From positions 13,019,874 through 13,083,873 of the forward strand of contig CM030862.1 in NCBI GenBank assembly GCA_018105865.1: a DNA stretch of 64,000 bases, written 5' to 3'. The position numbers and the translations under genes are program-made. Of the stretch, positions 1 through 10,519 are shown piece by piece. The stretch is from Metaphire vulgaris (taxonomy: Eukaryota > Annelida > Clitellata > Crassiclitellata > Megascolecidae). Numbering within the stretch: the stretch's first letter is position 1; every line of letters starts with the position of its first letter. The notes beneath the pieces were generated by a model that was not told the DNA's origin, made no database searches, and saw only the letters and a program-made list of their open reading frames with translations.

Positions 1-971
1 CTTTGATTTCCGCACTCTTCTGCTTCTATAAAGTATTCCGGAGAGCGAATGGCCCTATACGAGTTCATCTAGCATTTTATCGCCCCTACTCTATGCTAAG
101 ACTAAGAAGAGAACAAATCAACGAGGACCGGAAGCGACTTTGCGGCCATCTTGCTTCTGGAAACTCAACTCTGCGTCACGATGACGTCACTGTTTTACCG
201 TGCGATTTACGATCTTCGGAAAGAAAAGATGGCGTCGTTGCAACATCCGGCGTCGTCGTCGACGGACCTTCCGCCGAATATCGGAATCTATGGCTGTACA
301 GTACATAGAATGTTCTTTTGGCGCCCCGTTGCCATGGCAACCGGGGGGGGGGCGATAAATCAAGTTAACGGGTCAGATAGGAGATGCGGCGAGATAGGCG
401 CCGATACCTGATCCGAGCTGCAATAACCAGTCAGCGACTGGAACCGGCGCTCGATAAACATAATTTCCCACTACCCCCCCCCTCCTCCCCCCCACCACAA
501 CACAATCCTCGCGCCCATTCAGTACTGCCCTTTGGAAACGTCAGTGGAGATCCCAATGGAGTCGTCTGCTTCTCCACTTCCTCTTCCGCTCTTCCTCCTC
601 CTCCTCCTCTTCCTCCGTCTTGGTATCCACCTTGACAACGGATTTCGATGCCTCTGACGTCATCGTGCAATCAACGGAGTAACGCAAAGGCGTGTCACCG
701 ACCCGATGTATATCCGCGTCTAAAATACGCTCACGCCCCTCATAGCCGTTACGTTCAGAGGACGGCGGTCTTCTCTGCGGAGAAATCCGCAGATATCTTC
801 TGCCAAGCAGACCGTAGATGTCGTCTGCAGAAGAGAGCGTCCTAGAGATATCTTCCGCAACAGACAAAGTGAGAGGAAATTGAAACTGTTCGATGACTCT
901 AGAGCAGCAGTTAAATATTAAAATAAAGAAAAAAATTGTCATTAAAATTTAGTTCATACTAACAAAGGACC
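1..971. other. No recognised gene; 5' flank
   Basis: I see no exon homologous to a known protein here. Open frames on both strands are short and contain low-complexity runs (Pro and Glu runs from CCT/GAG repeats around 590-620). Palindromic TGACGTCA (CRE-type) octamers occur at 182-189 and 655-662. The stretch 760-865 is rich in partly inverted copies of a CAGATATCTTC / GTCTGC-like word. The missing N-terminal Ig and signal-peptide exons of the ROR gene would be expected here or further upstream, but none could be identified. Confidence 0.5.
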
Positions 972-1110
972 AGTGGCGTATTTAGGGGGGGGGCGGTATG
1001 CTCCCGATCCATAAGCGTACCCCTTTGGTCTTTGGCCTTTGGTCTTTGGTCATTCCCTTCGGTTGCACCGCAAAATAATAAATAGGGCCGCCTAGAGAAA
1101 TTCCGGGCTT
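972..1110. repeat. Fragment of a CAGTGGCGTA-type MITE
   Basis: The sequence starting at 972 opens with CAGTGGCGTATTTAGGGGGG, close to the terminal sequence of the TGGCGTAGCCAGG elements at 48724 and 56755. No matching right end or target duplication was found, so only the left end is supported. Confidence 0.35.
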
Positions 1111-1387
1111 CGGAACAAAAAATTTGTCAGTCATCCAACTTTTCAAGTATTTGTAGATGCCTGAACTTGTTTTATCTGTTGTGCTTTCACATAGATTTTG
1201 CAAGTGATGCGATGTTTCCTAATTGAGTCAGGAGACCAGCCGTGCATGCCAAGTAGGCCCACACCCACCTTAGGTACGCCCGCCCCCCCCGCCCGACCAA
1301 AGAGAGCATTGCTCGTTCTGCTATAATGTTTACAGTGTAACCATGGCAACGGTTCTCTGGAACTTTTGAAGGTTAAAGATAACGAAG

Positions 1388-1483
1388 TTGAAGGTCGAAG
1401 ATTCCGGAGTCTATTCCTGTTCCGGTTACAACCGATTCGGTCGACAAACGACTAGCGGAGATCTCTCAGTCAGACAAGGCACT

Positions 1484-1578
<95 letters not shown>

Positions 1579-2450
1579 CTTCACTCGTTAAATGAGTACG
1601 ACTACTACTAAGCCAATGATGATGACGACGACGGCGAAGATTCAGCCAATAGGAGTGATCTTTTGGTGAGTGGGGGGGGGGCGATGGGATGGGATCATAT
1701 CCAACAGCCTATTAATAGTCTGTACAGAAATAGATCTAAGGTTTCCCGGTGAAAGTCATGGCTGAAGGCTTTCTTGGGGGTGTGTGTGGGGGTGGGGTGG
1801 GGTGAGATGGGGAAGTAGGTTTCGTTTGATCCGATTGAACGATCAATCGGAATCGATCGATCAGAATGGAGAGGGTCAGAGATAATCGATTCTATGATCC
1901 GCCGTACACTTCCTGTCAGACAGGGATGCGAATTAGCTGCAAAAATGTTCCAATGCACATGGAAAACAAAGGAGGATGACTTAGGAGGAGGGGGAGTAAA
2001 GGAAGGTGGACAGAGAACATAAGTAACCTAAGGTTTGCAGATGATGCGGCGCTGATATCGAATTCACTGCAAAAATTGCAGGAACTGCTTAGTCAAGTAA
2101 TTCGAGAAGGCGAGAAAAATGGTTTAAGACTAAACATCGATAAAGCATTCTGCATTGTGATATCGAAGAAGTCAGGCATTCCCAAATGCGAAATCATCAT
2201 AAATGGAGAGAAAATTTAGCATGTCACAACATTCAAATACCTGGAAAGCTGGTTCACCAGTCAGTGATGCTAAAGTGAATCAGACATAAAAGCAAAAATA
2301 GAAATTGCCAAAACAACCTCTGGGTTCTCGAATGCTGTTTGGCGTTTGTCGTGTTAAATGGCGCAGAAACTTCGACTATTTCTAAAGTCATGAAGAAAAA
2401 AGCTTGAATCTGCAGAGATGTTGTTAATAAGAAAAATGCTGAAAGAAGAG

Positions 2451-2493
<43 letters not shown>

Positions 2494-2818
2494 CAGTGTT
2501 TATTCTAGGCCTTCCCTGGGGGAATTCCTCCCCCCAAAATTAAAAAAATCTCCCCCCAAATTTTTTGATATGTTGCATGGGGAGATGAAATAATAATTTT
2601 CCCCACCCCAGATTGGCGACGGGGGGGCTTTTACTTTTTTGGAGAGGGGAAAAATGTAGGGATGACAACATTTTCGCTTGCCAGGGCATTTTAGAAGGGT
2701 TAAAGGATACAAAATATAGGATGACCTTTGTTTGCTTGTCAAGATTTTTTAGAGACTCAGACCTTGTCCCCCCAAACATTTCAAAATCCCCCAATGTCAA
2801 GGTGGCTAGAATAAACAC

Positions 2819-2888
<70 letters not shown>

Positions 2889-3297
2889 TTTAATGTGGTT
2901 TAGGAGGCCAAGTAAGCCTGTGTGAAAAAAGAAGAAGCTTTATGTTAATGTGTCTGTGATGGATATAATATTGAGAGGTGTCTCTGTTGTCGGTTGGTGA
3001 TGACGTTTGAACGGGGATCTAATTTTAGAGAAATAAAAGTGTGAATGATTTACTGGAACGCAGGTCCGAATCCGAATCGAGGCTCCGGGAAATCAGATCG
3101 AGATCCGCTTGACCTAGATTTCGACCTCGACGGCGACGGATTCGACACAGACGTCGACCTTCCCTTTCGTATCGACCCTGACCTTGATGACCTTGACTCC
3201 GATGGAGAAGCTGAGGCACTCCCTGGAGAACCATCCACCACCCAAGACATTGCACGGTTCAGACAGAGGCAAGACAACAACAACAACAACAACAACA

Positions 3298-3385
<88 letters not shown>

Positions 3386-3923
3386 ATAATAATAATAATA
3401 ATAATAATAAAATAATAAACTAAATATCATGGTCAACCAGAATTGTCTTCGTTTCAATAGAATTTAACTTCTATGTTTAATCAACTGTTAATCCTTCCTT
3501 GTGTTAATCCTTCCTTGTGTTAATCCTTCCTTGTGTTAATCCTTCCTTGTGTTAATCCTTCCTTGTGTTAATCCTTCTTTGTGTTAATCATTCCTTGTGT
3601 TTTGGTTATACATTAGTGATGACGACTACGATGACAATGATAACGACGACGAAGGAGGAGAAGAAGAAGAGGAGGACGTCGTTGGTTTTTGTCAATCGTA
3701 TCGTGGCGCCACCTGCTCGAGATTCGTCGGAAATAAAAGCATCTTTGTCAGGAACGAATACCAACAAGGATTGACGGAAGAGAGGCTGACAAGTCAGTCA
3801 AGTCAATCGTCTGGAGAGAAAGGAGTGACGGATGAGTGAGACTACGAGGGCTAAGAGAGATGAATGGATGAAGAAATTAGCGAGTGAAAGAATGAATGAC
3901 AAAATAGATAGGCAACGAATTAA

Positions 3924-3984
<61 letters not shown>

Positions 3985-4518
3985 TTTGCAATTTTTATAT
4001 AGCCAGAATTCTTCCTAATTGTCAACCAAATTGGCTTAAAATCTTTTGCAGTTCTGAGTTATATTGAAAGTTTCATTTTAATATTCTGCATTTGCATTAA
4101 AGTTAAGATTTTCAAAACTTAAAAAGGAAAATAATCAGACTCAAGGGTCGTTCTGACCGGTCGAGCGCCGTCCTTTGTAGCTGCGTTCACACTGCTGGCG
4201 ACGATTCCCGGCGGACTGTCGACCTCTTGCGGTGAGTTCGCCATCCCGGCGATGTGCTTCGACGCCTTCCCTCTGTGCGACGACCGCGTTAAGCCTCCGA
4301 GACAGCGGCCCCTCTGCCGCGAGGACTGTCAGCAGCTGGCCAGGGGCCCGTGCCGGCGAGAGTTCCTGACCGTCGAAGCCTCCAGGGCCCAGGACCCGAA
4401 GACGAGTAAGGACGACTCTAGATCGAACTGATCTAAAGCACAGTTGTGAAGTAGGATTTCTGAAAGAAGTTCGTAAAAATTTAAGTAGATATTTGCATCT
4501 GCAGCAGCAGCAACAGTA

Positions 4519-4586
<68 letters not shown>

Positions 4587-5867
4587 TTGTTGTTGTTGTT
4601 TTAAATCTACTTAAACGGTAGATATGTTATAATGGTAGATACTCGGTGTTATATAAAGTATCGCAATATACAGTCCCAGGTTGTGCCGCCGTGTTTTGGA
4701 TGATATTGAATATAACGTACCTTGAATATAAACATGAGCGTCGGCAGATTTTTCAGGGGGGGTGCAAAACAGGGTCTTGTTATGAAAGAAATGAAACATT
4801 TTCCCCCAAGGGTACGAAAGAAACAAGTAATTTTACTTTTTCATAAAAACAGGGGAGGAGGTGCAATTGCACCCCCTCCGGACACCCATGAATATAAAGT
4901 GCTCAATTTTACAGACCTGCTAAGCACTTTATAGCGAAGTTCTACTATAGCCTAATAGAAGGGATAGGGGTAAAACAGCTAGAATACATTGCGGCATAGA
5001 AGTGAATCTCTAGAAACAGGTGGTTGTTGTTCTGGTCAGACGCCGGTCTTCCTCTGCCAGACTGTCGTCATTCGAGCGCATCGAAGGGAAGCTGCATCCG
5101 CATCGGCGTTCCACGCCTCAACGAACGCGGTAACCATAGCGACAGGACTCCCGTCTCGCTTCGTTAAACTCAGAAATTCTGTCTGAAGAATCTCGACAAT
5201 GGACTGAACTCTGTGACCTCCGCCGAAGACCACGACCTCAGCGCAACTGACCCGACCATTCAATTTGGTCGAGAATGATTTATATAGCGCCATGAGAGAA
5301 AATAGTGGTCCCATTACCGATTTGCTTGTATTTACGTCAGCCTGTTCTCAGATAAATAAAAAATAATAAATCAATTAATCAGTGGCGGCTCCAGAGGAAG
5401 GGGCCGGGGGGGACCGTGCCCCCTATTGAGTGCCTGCTCCCAGTGGCCCACCTGTTGGGACCCTATACTTAATACTACATACCTAACAACAAATGGTTGG
5501 CCCCATGATTAGAAGTTGCCACCCCAACGGCCCCCCACTTGCCAAATCCTGGAGCCGCCACTGCAATTAATTCATAATTAAATTGATAAACTATGATGCA
5601 GGTAATAATTGTTATCGTCCCCGATAAAGTTTGACCAGAACCGACCTTTTGCGATATTTCGAAATATAAATAATAATAATAATAATAATATAATGTAATA
5701 AAAATATATAATATTTATATAACAATATAATAAATAAACGGTCATAGACCTATAATTGTACTGCTCATTCAGATTTGACTGTAATAATAACGTCATGTAA
5801 ATTCTGAGATAAGAGAGTCTTAGATCTGATAACGCTATATTAGGAGTTATCTGTCCCTGCAGAACTC

Positions 5868-5906
<39 letters not shown>

Positions 5907-8900
5907 TGATAACAGAGACAGTGTGCTACAATGGAACGGGACGTGATTACAGAGGAATGGTAAGCAGGACGATCAGTGGAAAGGATTGCCAGCCATGGAT
6001 GTCGGTCAGAAATCCGTTACAACCAATCCACATCAACATTCCACCGATGTCCGACTTAGGTAAATCAACGTCGTCGAAAGAATCGCGATGTATTCCGGTC
6101 TACCCACCACCACCACCACCACCACCACACCCCGAAATTTCAAGAAAGTTGTGAACAGGTTGCATCCAAAGTATTTTGCGTCCATTGAACGGGGTCAGAG
6201 AAATAAATTAGCAGGTTAGCAAATCTGTAATTTACAAATTCTTCTCTTCCCTGTACATTCCTTCGTGCCAGTGTGTCGAATCAATTAGATGGCTGGGAGT
6301 TGTCCTGTTTCAAGCAATGTGGAGAAAAATAGAGAAGACCATCATTGAAAATTCTTCAAATGTTTGAATCATCAGACATAGTCGCATAGACACACGGGAA
6401 ATGTGGCTTTTGTTAGAGAATGGTTGAACCCTCGGAAATTTCTATATAGGCCTACACTGTAGCTATACAACCATTGCTAAATAACTTTCCATTGGGTTCT
6501 GTTACAATATAGAGAATTGAAAATACTAAAGTTTGTATGTCTATCATCTATGAACGCTCAATTAAATGGCCTTTGAAATACGAGCACAGACTGCAGAGTT
6601 ACACTCATTATACACTATTGTGTGTTTATTGCTTTGTTTTTGATCTTTTTTCCAGCTGGACATAACTTCTGTCGTAATCCGGACCAGAGTCTCGGTTCTC
6701 CTTGGTGCTTCACAATCGTCGGCAACAAGACGAAGAAGGAGGCGTGTGCCGTCGAACGATGTTAGATTTCTTCAGTCAAGATTTCTTTTTCCTATGCGCC
6801 AAACGTTTTTAGAGCAGTGGCTATTCTAGCCACCTAGGCATTGGGGGGAGTTTAAACATATTTTGGAGGGGCAGACACTGGGTAGGTCATACTGTTTGCC
6901 AAAATGTCAAAAATGGAGGGATTCAAACTTTGGGGACGGGAAATTACCCCCATAGAAGGGCTAGAATAAACACTGTTTTTAGCGTATAAGGTTATAAGAG
7001 AAGGCCTGAATTAGCTATTGATTCTTCTGGAAATTTTACTGCGACATCAGTATGTACACCAAGCCAACCAAATGTTGTTTAATGGACCCTAGATTAGAAA
7101 GCAGAGCTTTGAAAAGTTTTCTGGTTTTAGACTTTTAGTGGTCAAAATACCTTTTACTGAAAGTCGACAATTTGGCGATTGCCGCAGGCCGAGAATAGAA
7201 GTTCGCTATGACGTACTCAGCTGGTCTGTAACATTTAGTACGTTAGATCTATACATGTAATTGAGGTACTTTAAATATCAATACCATTCAATACGGTAGC
7301 GCATCACATGAGACCTACATTGCAGTACATGTTGTAACCGAGTATACACGTTACTACTACTTTGCTACTACTGCTACTGCTACTGCTACTGCTGCTACTT
7401 GCCACTGCTCTACCACCACCACTACTGCCAGCTGGACACTAAGAACCACTAATCCAACTACCAGAGTCATTCAAACTCCAGTACAAGTACAAGTACTAAA
7501 TTCCAAAACCCGAGTACAAGTACAAGTACAAGTACCTGGCCTCCGAGTACAAGTACAAACCTGGCCTCAAGTACAAGTACAAGTACAAGTACCTGGCCTC
7601 CAAGTACTAACAACATTTTTTGACAATGACATTTTTTTTTCGCTGACATTTTGTCCCCATGACATTTCTACATGACATTTTGTCCGTGACATTTTGTCCT
7701 CGGACAGTTTGTCCGGCCACGAATAAAATTTACACTATATTAGCATCTAAATATCATCACAGTTGCACTTAAAAATAGAGATGATAGTCTTGCATCGGTC
7801 ATATTAACCCACCTATGGGTCTCGCGATCAAGCCAGCTTGGCTAAATACGTATTTTAATTGGTGCGCCAGAAGCAGGCACACTAAGGTCTCTAATTAATG
7901 GCTGCATTATACAGCCTGTTGAACTCCTTTCTGTTAACTTCACTGTTCCAAAATACGATGGTATCAGTGGCTTCATCATAAATTTCGTTGAGTTCCAGGT
8001 ACTTGGCCATCTGTGAAGATGTGCTTGTCATTAGCCTAAAGGAACAGCATTACTGGTACCATTGAAGTACATGAAGCCAGAGATGTAGCAAGTACACAAT
8101 GCTTCAAGTTACAAGTACAAGTACCTGGCCTCCGAGTACAGTACACAAGTACAAGTACTTGCATTCCTAAAACTTCGAGTACAAGTACAAGTACAAGTAC
8201 CTGGCCTCCGAGTACAAGTACAAGTACAAGTACTAAAAATTTGTACTCGAGTACAACTCGAGTACAAGTACAAGTACCAAGTACTACATCTCTGACTACT
8301 ACTACTACTACTAATGTTTAAAGTGGTTCAGGAGCATGGAGGGCGCCACAAGCCAAATATTGGGTGGGCCAACATGGTCTGTTTGAAATTTGACAATGCA
8401 TGGACTAGTGCTACAGTAGGCTATAGATATGCAAAAATTCAGAAGAGTGATTAAACGAATTAAAACCACATATTCTTGTGTCCCCATCTTTGCTGTGTCA
8501 AACCGTACTAGAATTGTCAATATATTCTGTCTCAATTTTTTTCTAGAGCTTTCGAAAACGAAAAATAATGAGCCATTTAAAACGACACTATACGAAGTCT
8601 TTCAGAAATCTATTCTCTGTCAAATGTCTAAAAAAATCAATCGAAAGATAAGATGGCGCTTAAGAGAGCTGGTTTATTGTATTACAGTTTTTATAGACCA
8701 CAAAAATATTATAAAATTGATACCCTGTTTGAAATTGGACAATGCTAGTGCTACAGTAGGCTATAGATATGCAAAAATTCAGAAGAGTGATGAAACGAAT
8801 TAGAAGTTCAGGAGGGTTTTGCCTGTGTGAGAACCACGTTATAACCGAGTCCTTTATAACGAAGTTCTATTGTATTTTATACAGATTCGATTTAATCGAG

Positions 8901-10519
8901 TCACGTGTTTTGAGTCTGGTTCCATTTGTTTAGGTTCGTATTTTAGCGACGAAGAGGACGAAGGCATTACGAAGATTCTCGTCATACTAGTCCCTTGTGT
9001 AGGCGTCGTTGTGCTGGTAGTCGTAATGGCCGGCGTCTTCCAGATAAGACGCAAACGGCAGACGCAGCAGACGGCGGTCGTCCTCATGGGCGGTCAGCAG
9101 ACGAAGGTTCAGATGAGCGCCCTCTTGAAGGAAGCCAGGAACTACCACGAGCTGCCCCCTCCAGCGTCGTCTGCTTCGAGGAGATGGGCGAGGGGCGCTT
9201 CGGCCGGGTCTACCGCGGCGAATTCGGCGCCGCAAGGGTACCAGTGGCCATCCAGACGCTACTGCTGCTGCTGCCCGCCGCCGGCCCTGCTCACCAGCAG
9301 AGGAAGAAGACGCAGGCGGAATTCTGGGTGGAGTTGGAAAGACTCTCCGAGATGGCGCATCCGAACGTCACCGGCGTCGTCGGTGTCGTCTGCTCCGACG
9401 TCCAACAGGTGTCGATCGTTCACGAATTCACGTCCACCTGCAACCTGCACTTCTATCTGAACACGAACGCGCGAGTCAGCTACCTGGACGGACTGGAAAA
9501 GCGGTTTTCTCTGCTATCGCCGAAGGACCTCCTGAACATCGCCGTCCAGGTATCGACCGGGATGGACTACCTGTCCAGCCTCGGTTTCGTTCACGGCGAC
9601 CTCGCTGCCCGCAGCGTTCTGATCTCGGACGGCGGGACAGTCAAGGTGTCGTCGCTGCGATACCGGAACAGTGCCTACGGCATGGACTACTGCCTTCCGC
9701 CGGGACCCGGACGCTGCCAAGTGCTTCCGGTGCGCTGGTTGCCGCCGGAAGCGGTCTTCCACGACCAGTTCGGGTCGACGACGGACGCATGGTCGTTCGG
9801 AATCGTCCTGTGGGAGATCTACAGTCACGGGTCACGACCTTTTCAAGGTCATTCGGACGACGCGGTCATCGAGATGCTCGGTCGTCACGTAGTCCTGTCC
9901 TGTCCCCCGGACTGTCCCGCCAACGTCTTCTCCCTCATGGTCGACTGTTGGCACCGATCGCCCCCCGACCGACCGGACTTTCGCCGTATTCATGCCGCCC
10001 TTCATCGCCTTCGCCCGCCGGGGGAGACCGAGCTGGGCGCCACCACCGGCCAGGGCGGCGGCGGCGATTGGCTCGCCACCTTCCCGTCGGCCGCCGGTCA
10101 CCACCGGACCCCTAGCGTCAACGGGAATTCGCTCTCGAGCAGCGGCGGCCGACAGGCGGCGTGCACCGTAGCACCGCCGGAGACGGTTTCCAGTACCGAG
10201 ACCACCGAGGTACTGGTACCGCTCGTGGTTGCCGACCCACGACCGCACCAAGGGGCGTACCCGGTGGTCGTTCCAACGCAGCAGTACCACGTCCCGGCGG
10301 CGGCGGAGACGCTGTTCCGTCGAACCAGACGCCGATCTACATCAAGCGACCCTTGGGGGCGACTGGGTCGTCGTCCAGCCAGAAGTCCTCTCCCCCGTCT
10401 TCCCTCTGCAGCGGACAGAACCGATGTCTTCATCCCCTACCGATCGCCCGATCAATCCCACTCACCAGGACTTAACCACGCGGTGGATGCGAACAATGCA
10501 CGAAGACGTCGTCATCTGA
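1388..10519 (+). CDS. ROR: ROR-family receptor tyrosine pseudokinase (5' exons missing)
   Basis: Wnt/Frizzled-type single-pass receptor. Exons: 1388-1478 (end of an Ig domain, DSGVYSC), 3064-3268 (Asp-rich linker), 3617-3792 and 4181-4405 (Frizzled domain), 5040-5129 (last FZ cysteines, CIRIGVP), 5916-6059 and 6656-6760 (Kringle, six Cys), 8934-about 10519 (acidic stalk, TM segment, whole kinase and tail). All junction phases agree. FZ shows ten cysteines. The first two introns use GC donors. The kinase keeps the GEGRFGRV loop, HGDLAAR and WSFGIVLWE, but VAIK reads VAIQ (9253-9255), the HRD-loop Asn is Ser (9613-9615) and DFG is SLR (9652-9660), so catalysis is unlikely. A one-base frameshift lies in the C5 run at 9155-9159. 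Two further frame changes probably occur after about 10300, so the tail and the stop at 10517-10519 are uncertain. The order Ig-FZ-Kringle-TM-kinase is diagnostic of ROR. Confidence 0.92.
1485..1579 (+). repeat. (ATC)n microsatellite at ROR intron 1 donor
   Basis: About 31 ATC units begin only about seven bases after the predicted GC splice donor at 1479. They create a spurious His-run reading frame. A short interrupted GAT/GAC cluster follows at 1615-1640. Confidence 0.9.
1985..2452 (+). mobile_element. LINE reverse-transcriptase relic
   Basis: Translation from 2016 reads NLRFADDAALISNS (FADD, the RT catalytic motif, at 2034-2045), continues as LLSQVIREGEKNGLRLNIDK and INGEKI, and stops at 2217-2219. 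After further stops and a frame change it resumes as a KAKIEIAKTTSGF-like segment near 2285-2320. This matches the palm and thumb of non-LTR retrotransposon ORF2. It is a dead fragment inside ROR intron 1. An (AAT)n tract at 2453-2493 sits where its 3' tail would be. Confidence 0.85.
2494..2819. mobile_element. hAT-like MITE, family TTTATTCTAG, copy A
   Basis: The left end CAGTGTTTATTCTAGGCC and the right end GGCTAGAATAAACACT are inverted copies. The interior is rich in G and C runs and AAA/TTT. It is inserted within an (AAT)n tract (2453-2493 and 2820-2888), so the target duplication cannot be separated from the microsatellite. Related copies lie at 6815, 17032 and 42177. Confidence 0.75.
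2820..2888 (+). repeat. (AAT)n microsatellite
   Basis: About 22 AAT units following MITE copy A; probably the second half of an array split by the MITE. It runs straight into a copy of the 45-bp dispersed motif. Confidence 0.85.
2891..2926 (+). repeat. 45-bp dispersed motif, copy 1
   Basis: Diverged copy (GTGGTTTAGGAGG then CCTGTGTGA) of the element whose halves are AAAGTGGTTCAG and CTGTGTGAGAACCAC. It is preceded by (AAT)n. Confidence 0.55.
3275..3414 (+). repeat. Compound (ACA)n(ACT)n(AAT)n microsatellite at ROR intron 2 donor
   Basis: Three trinucleotide blocks follow one another, starting about five bases after the predicted GC donor at 3269. They account for the Asn, Tyr and Thr run reading frames. 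Confidence 0.9.
3486..3600 (+). repeat. 16-bp minisatellite, about 7 units
   Basis: The unit GTTAATCCTTCCTTGT is repeated about seven times with few changes; the last two units carry substitutions. The pyrimidine-rich strand is the transcribed strand, and the array ends about 15 bases before the acceptor of the first Frizzled exon (AG at 3615-3616). Confidence 0.9.
3925..3981. repeat. (TA)n microsatellite
   Basis: About 28 TA units in ROR intron 3. Confidence 0.9.
4517..4586 (+). repeat. (AGT)n microsatellite
   Basis: About 23 AGT units followed by five TTG units, in ROR intron 4. Confidence 0.9.
4739..4893. repeat. Probable MITE-like unit with GGGGGGTGCA / TGCACCCCC ends
   Basis: A TTTTTCAGGGGGGGTGCAAAA stretch near 4750 is partly inverted at 4860-4885 (TGCAATTGCACCCCCTCC). 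No target duplication is visible, so the boundaries are approximate. Confidence 0.35.
5380..5563. mobile_element. hAT-like MITE with perfect 8-bp TSD
   Basis: The terminal inverted repeats are CAGTGGCGGCTCCAG and its complement CTGGAGCCGCCACTG. The flanks are identical 8-bp duplications CAATTAAT at 5372-5379 and 5564-5571. An 8-bp TSD with CAG ends is typical of hAT elements. At 184 bp it has no coding capacity. It lies in ROR intron 5. Confidence 0.9.
5869..5905 (+). repeat. (TG)n next to Kringle exon acceptor
   Basis: About 18 TG units end 10 bases before the AG at 5914-5915 that opens the Kringle exon, in the place of a normal polypyrimidine tract. Confidence 0.9.
6815..6975. mobile_element. 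hAT-like MITE, family TTTATTCTAG, copy C
   Basis: Left end CAGTGGCTATTCTAGCC, right end GGGCTAGAATAAACACTG. The flanks TTTTTAGAG and TTTTTAGCG look like an aged target duplication. It lies in ROR intron 7. Confidence 0.75.
7476..7606 (+). repeat. AAGTAC hexamer array 1
   Basis: Irregular tandem runs of AAGTAC separated by a CCTGGCCTCC spacer. A related array lies at 8105-8282 in the same ROR intron. Between them, at 7615-7715, TGACATTTTGTCC is repeated several times. Confidence 0.85.
8105..8282 (+). repeat. AAGTAC hexamer array 2
   Basis: Same AAGTAC units and CCTGGCCTCC spacers as array 1, ending in inverted CTCGAGTACAACTCGAG pieces, then ACT units. Confidence 0.85.
8313..8334 (+). repeat. 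45-bp dispersed motif, copy 2 (left half)
   Basis: Left half (GTTTAAAGTGGTTCAGGAG) directly after (ACT)n. It is interrupted by the insertion at 8335-8804. The right half of what was probably one copy resumes at 8805. Confidence 0.6.
8335..8804. mobile_element. Unclassified 470-bp insertion with 8-9-bp TSD
   Basis: The word GTTCAGGAG occurs immediately before this segment and again at about 8806-8814, splitting a copy of the 45-bp motif. Removing the segment and one duplicate restores a continuous motif. Inside, a roughly 70-bp stretch at 8379-8451 is directly repeated at 8725-8802 (shared core GCTACAGTAGGCTATAGATA). A 124-codon frame at 8429-8803 overlaps both repeats; I do not recognise its product. 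No inverted termini were seen. Confidence 0.6.
8805..8838 (+). repeat. 45-bp dispersed motif, copy 3 (right half)
   Basis: GTTCAGGAGGG, then CCTGTGTGAGAACCACG, completing the motif interrupted at 8335. The following CGAAGTTCTATTGTA also recurs as TAGAACTTCGTTATAA near 60546. Confidence 0.65.

Noticed and set aside
541..942. Minus-strand 133-codon frame with a hydrophobic start
   Set aside because: The Glu run comes from CTC repeats, no domain is recognisable, and no splice-consistent partner exon was found.
1388..1591. Ig exon followed by a long polyhistidine
   Set aside because: The His run is the (ATC)n array after the splice donor; phase and homology show the exon ends at 1478.
5036..5314. 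Minus-strand 92-codon frame with a protein-like composition
   Set aside because: It is antisense to the ROR exon 5040-5129, whose plus-strand product is conserved, and it extends into intron.
7476..8282. CRISPR-like regularly spaced repeats
   Set aside because: Spacers are themselves repeated and irregular in length, the host is a eukaryote, and there are no cas genes.
8429..8803. 124-codon frame as a gene
   Set aside because: Lies inside an inserted repeat, overlaps its internal direct repeats and has no recognised homology; kept only as part of the mobile-element entry.
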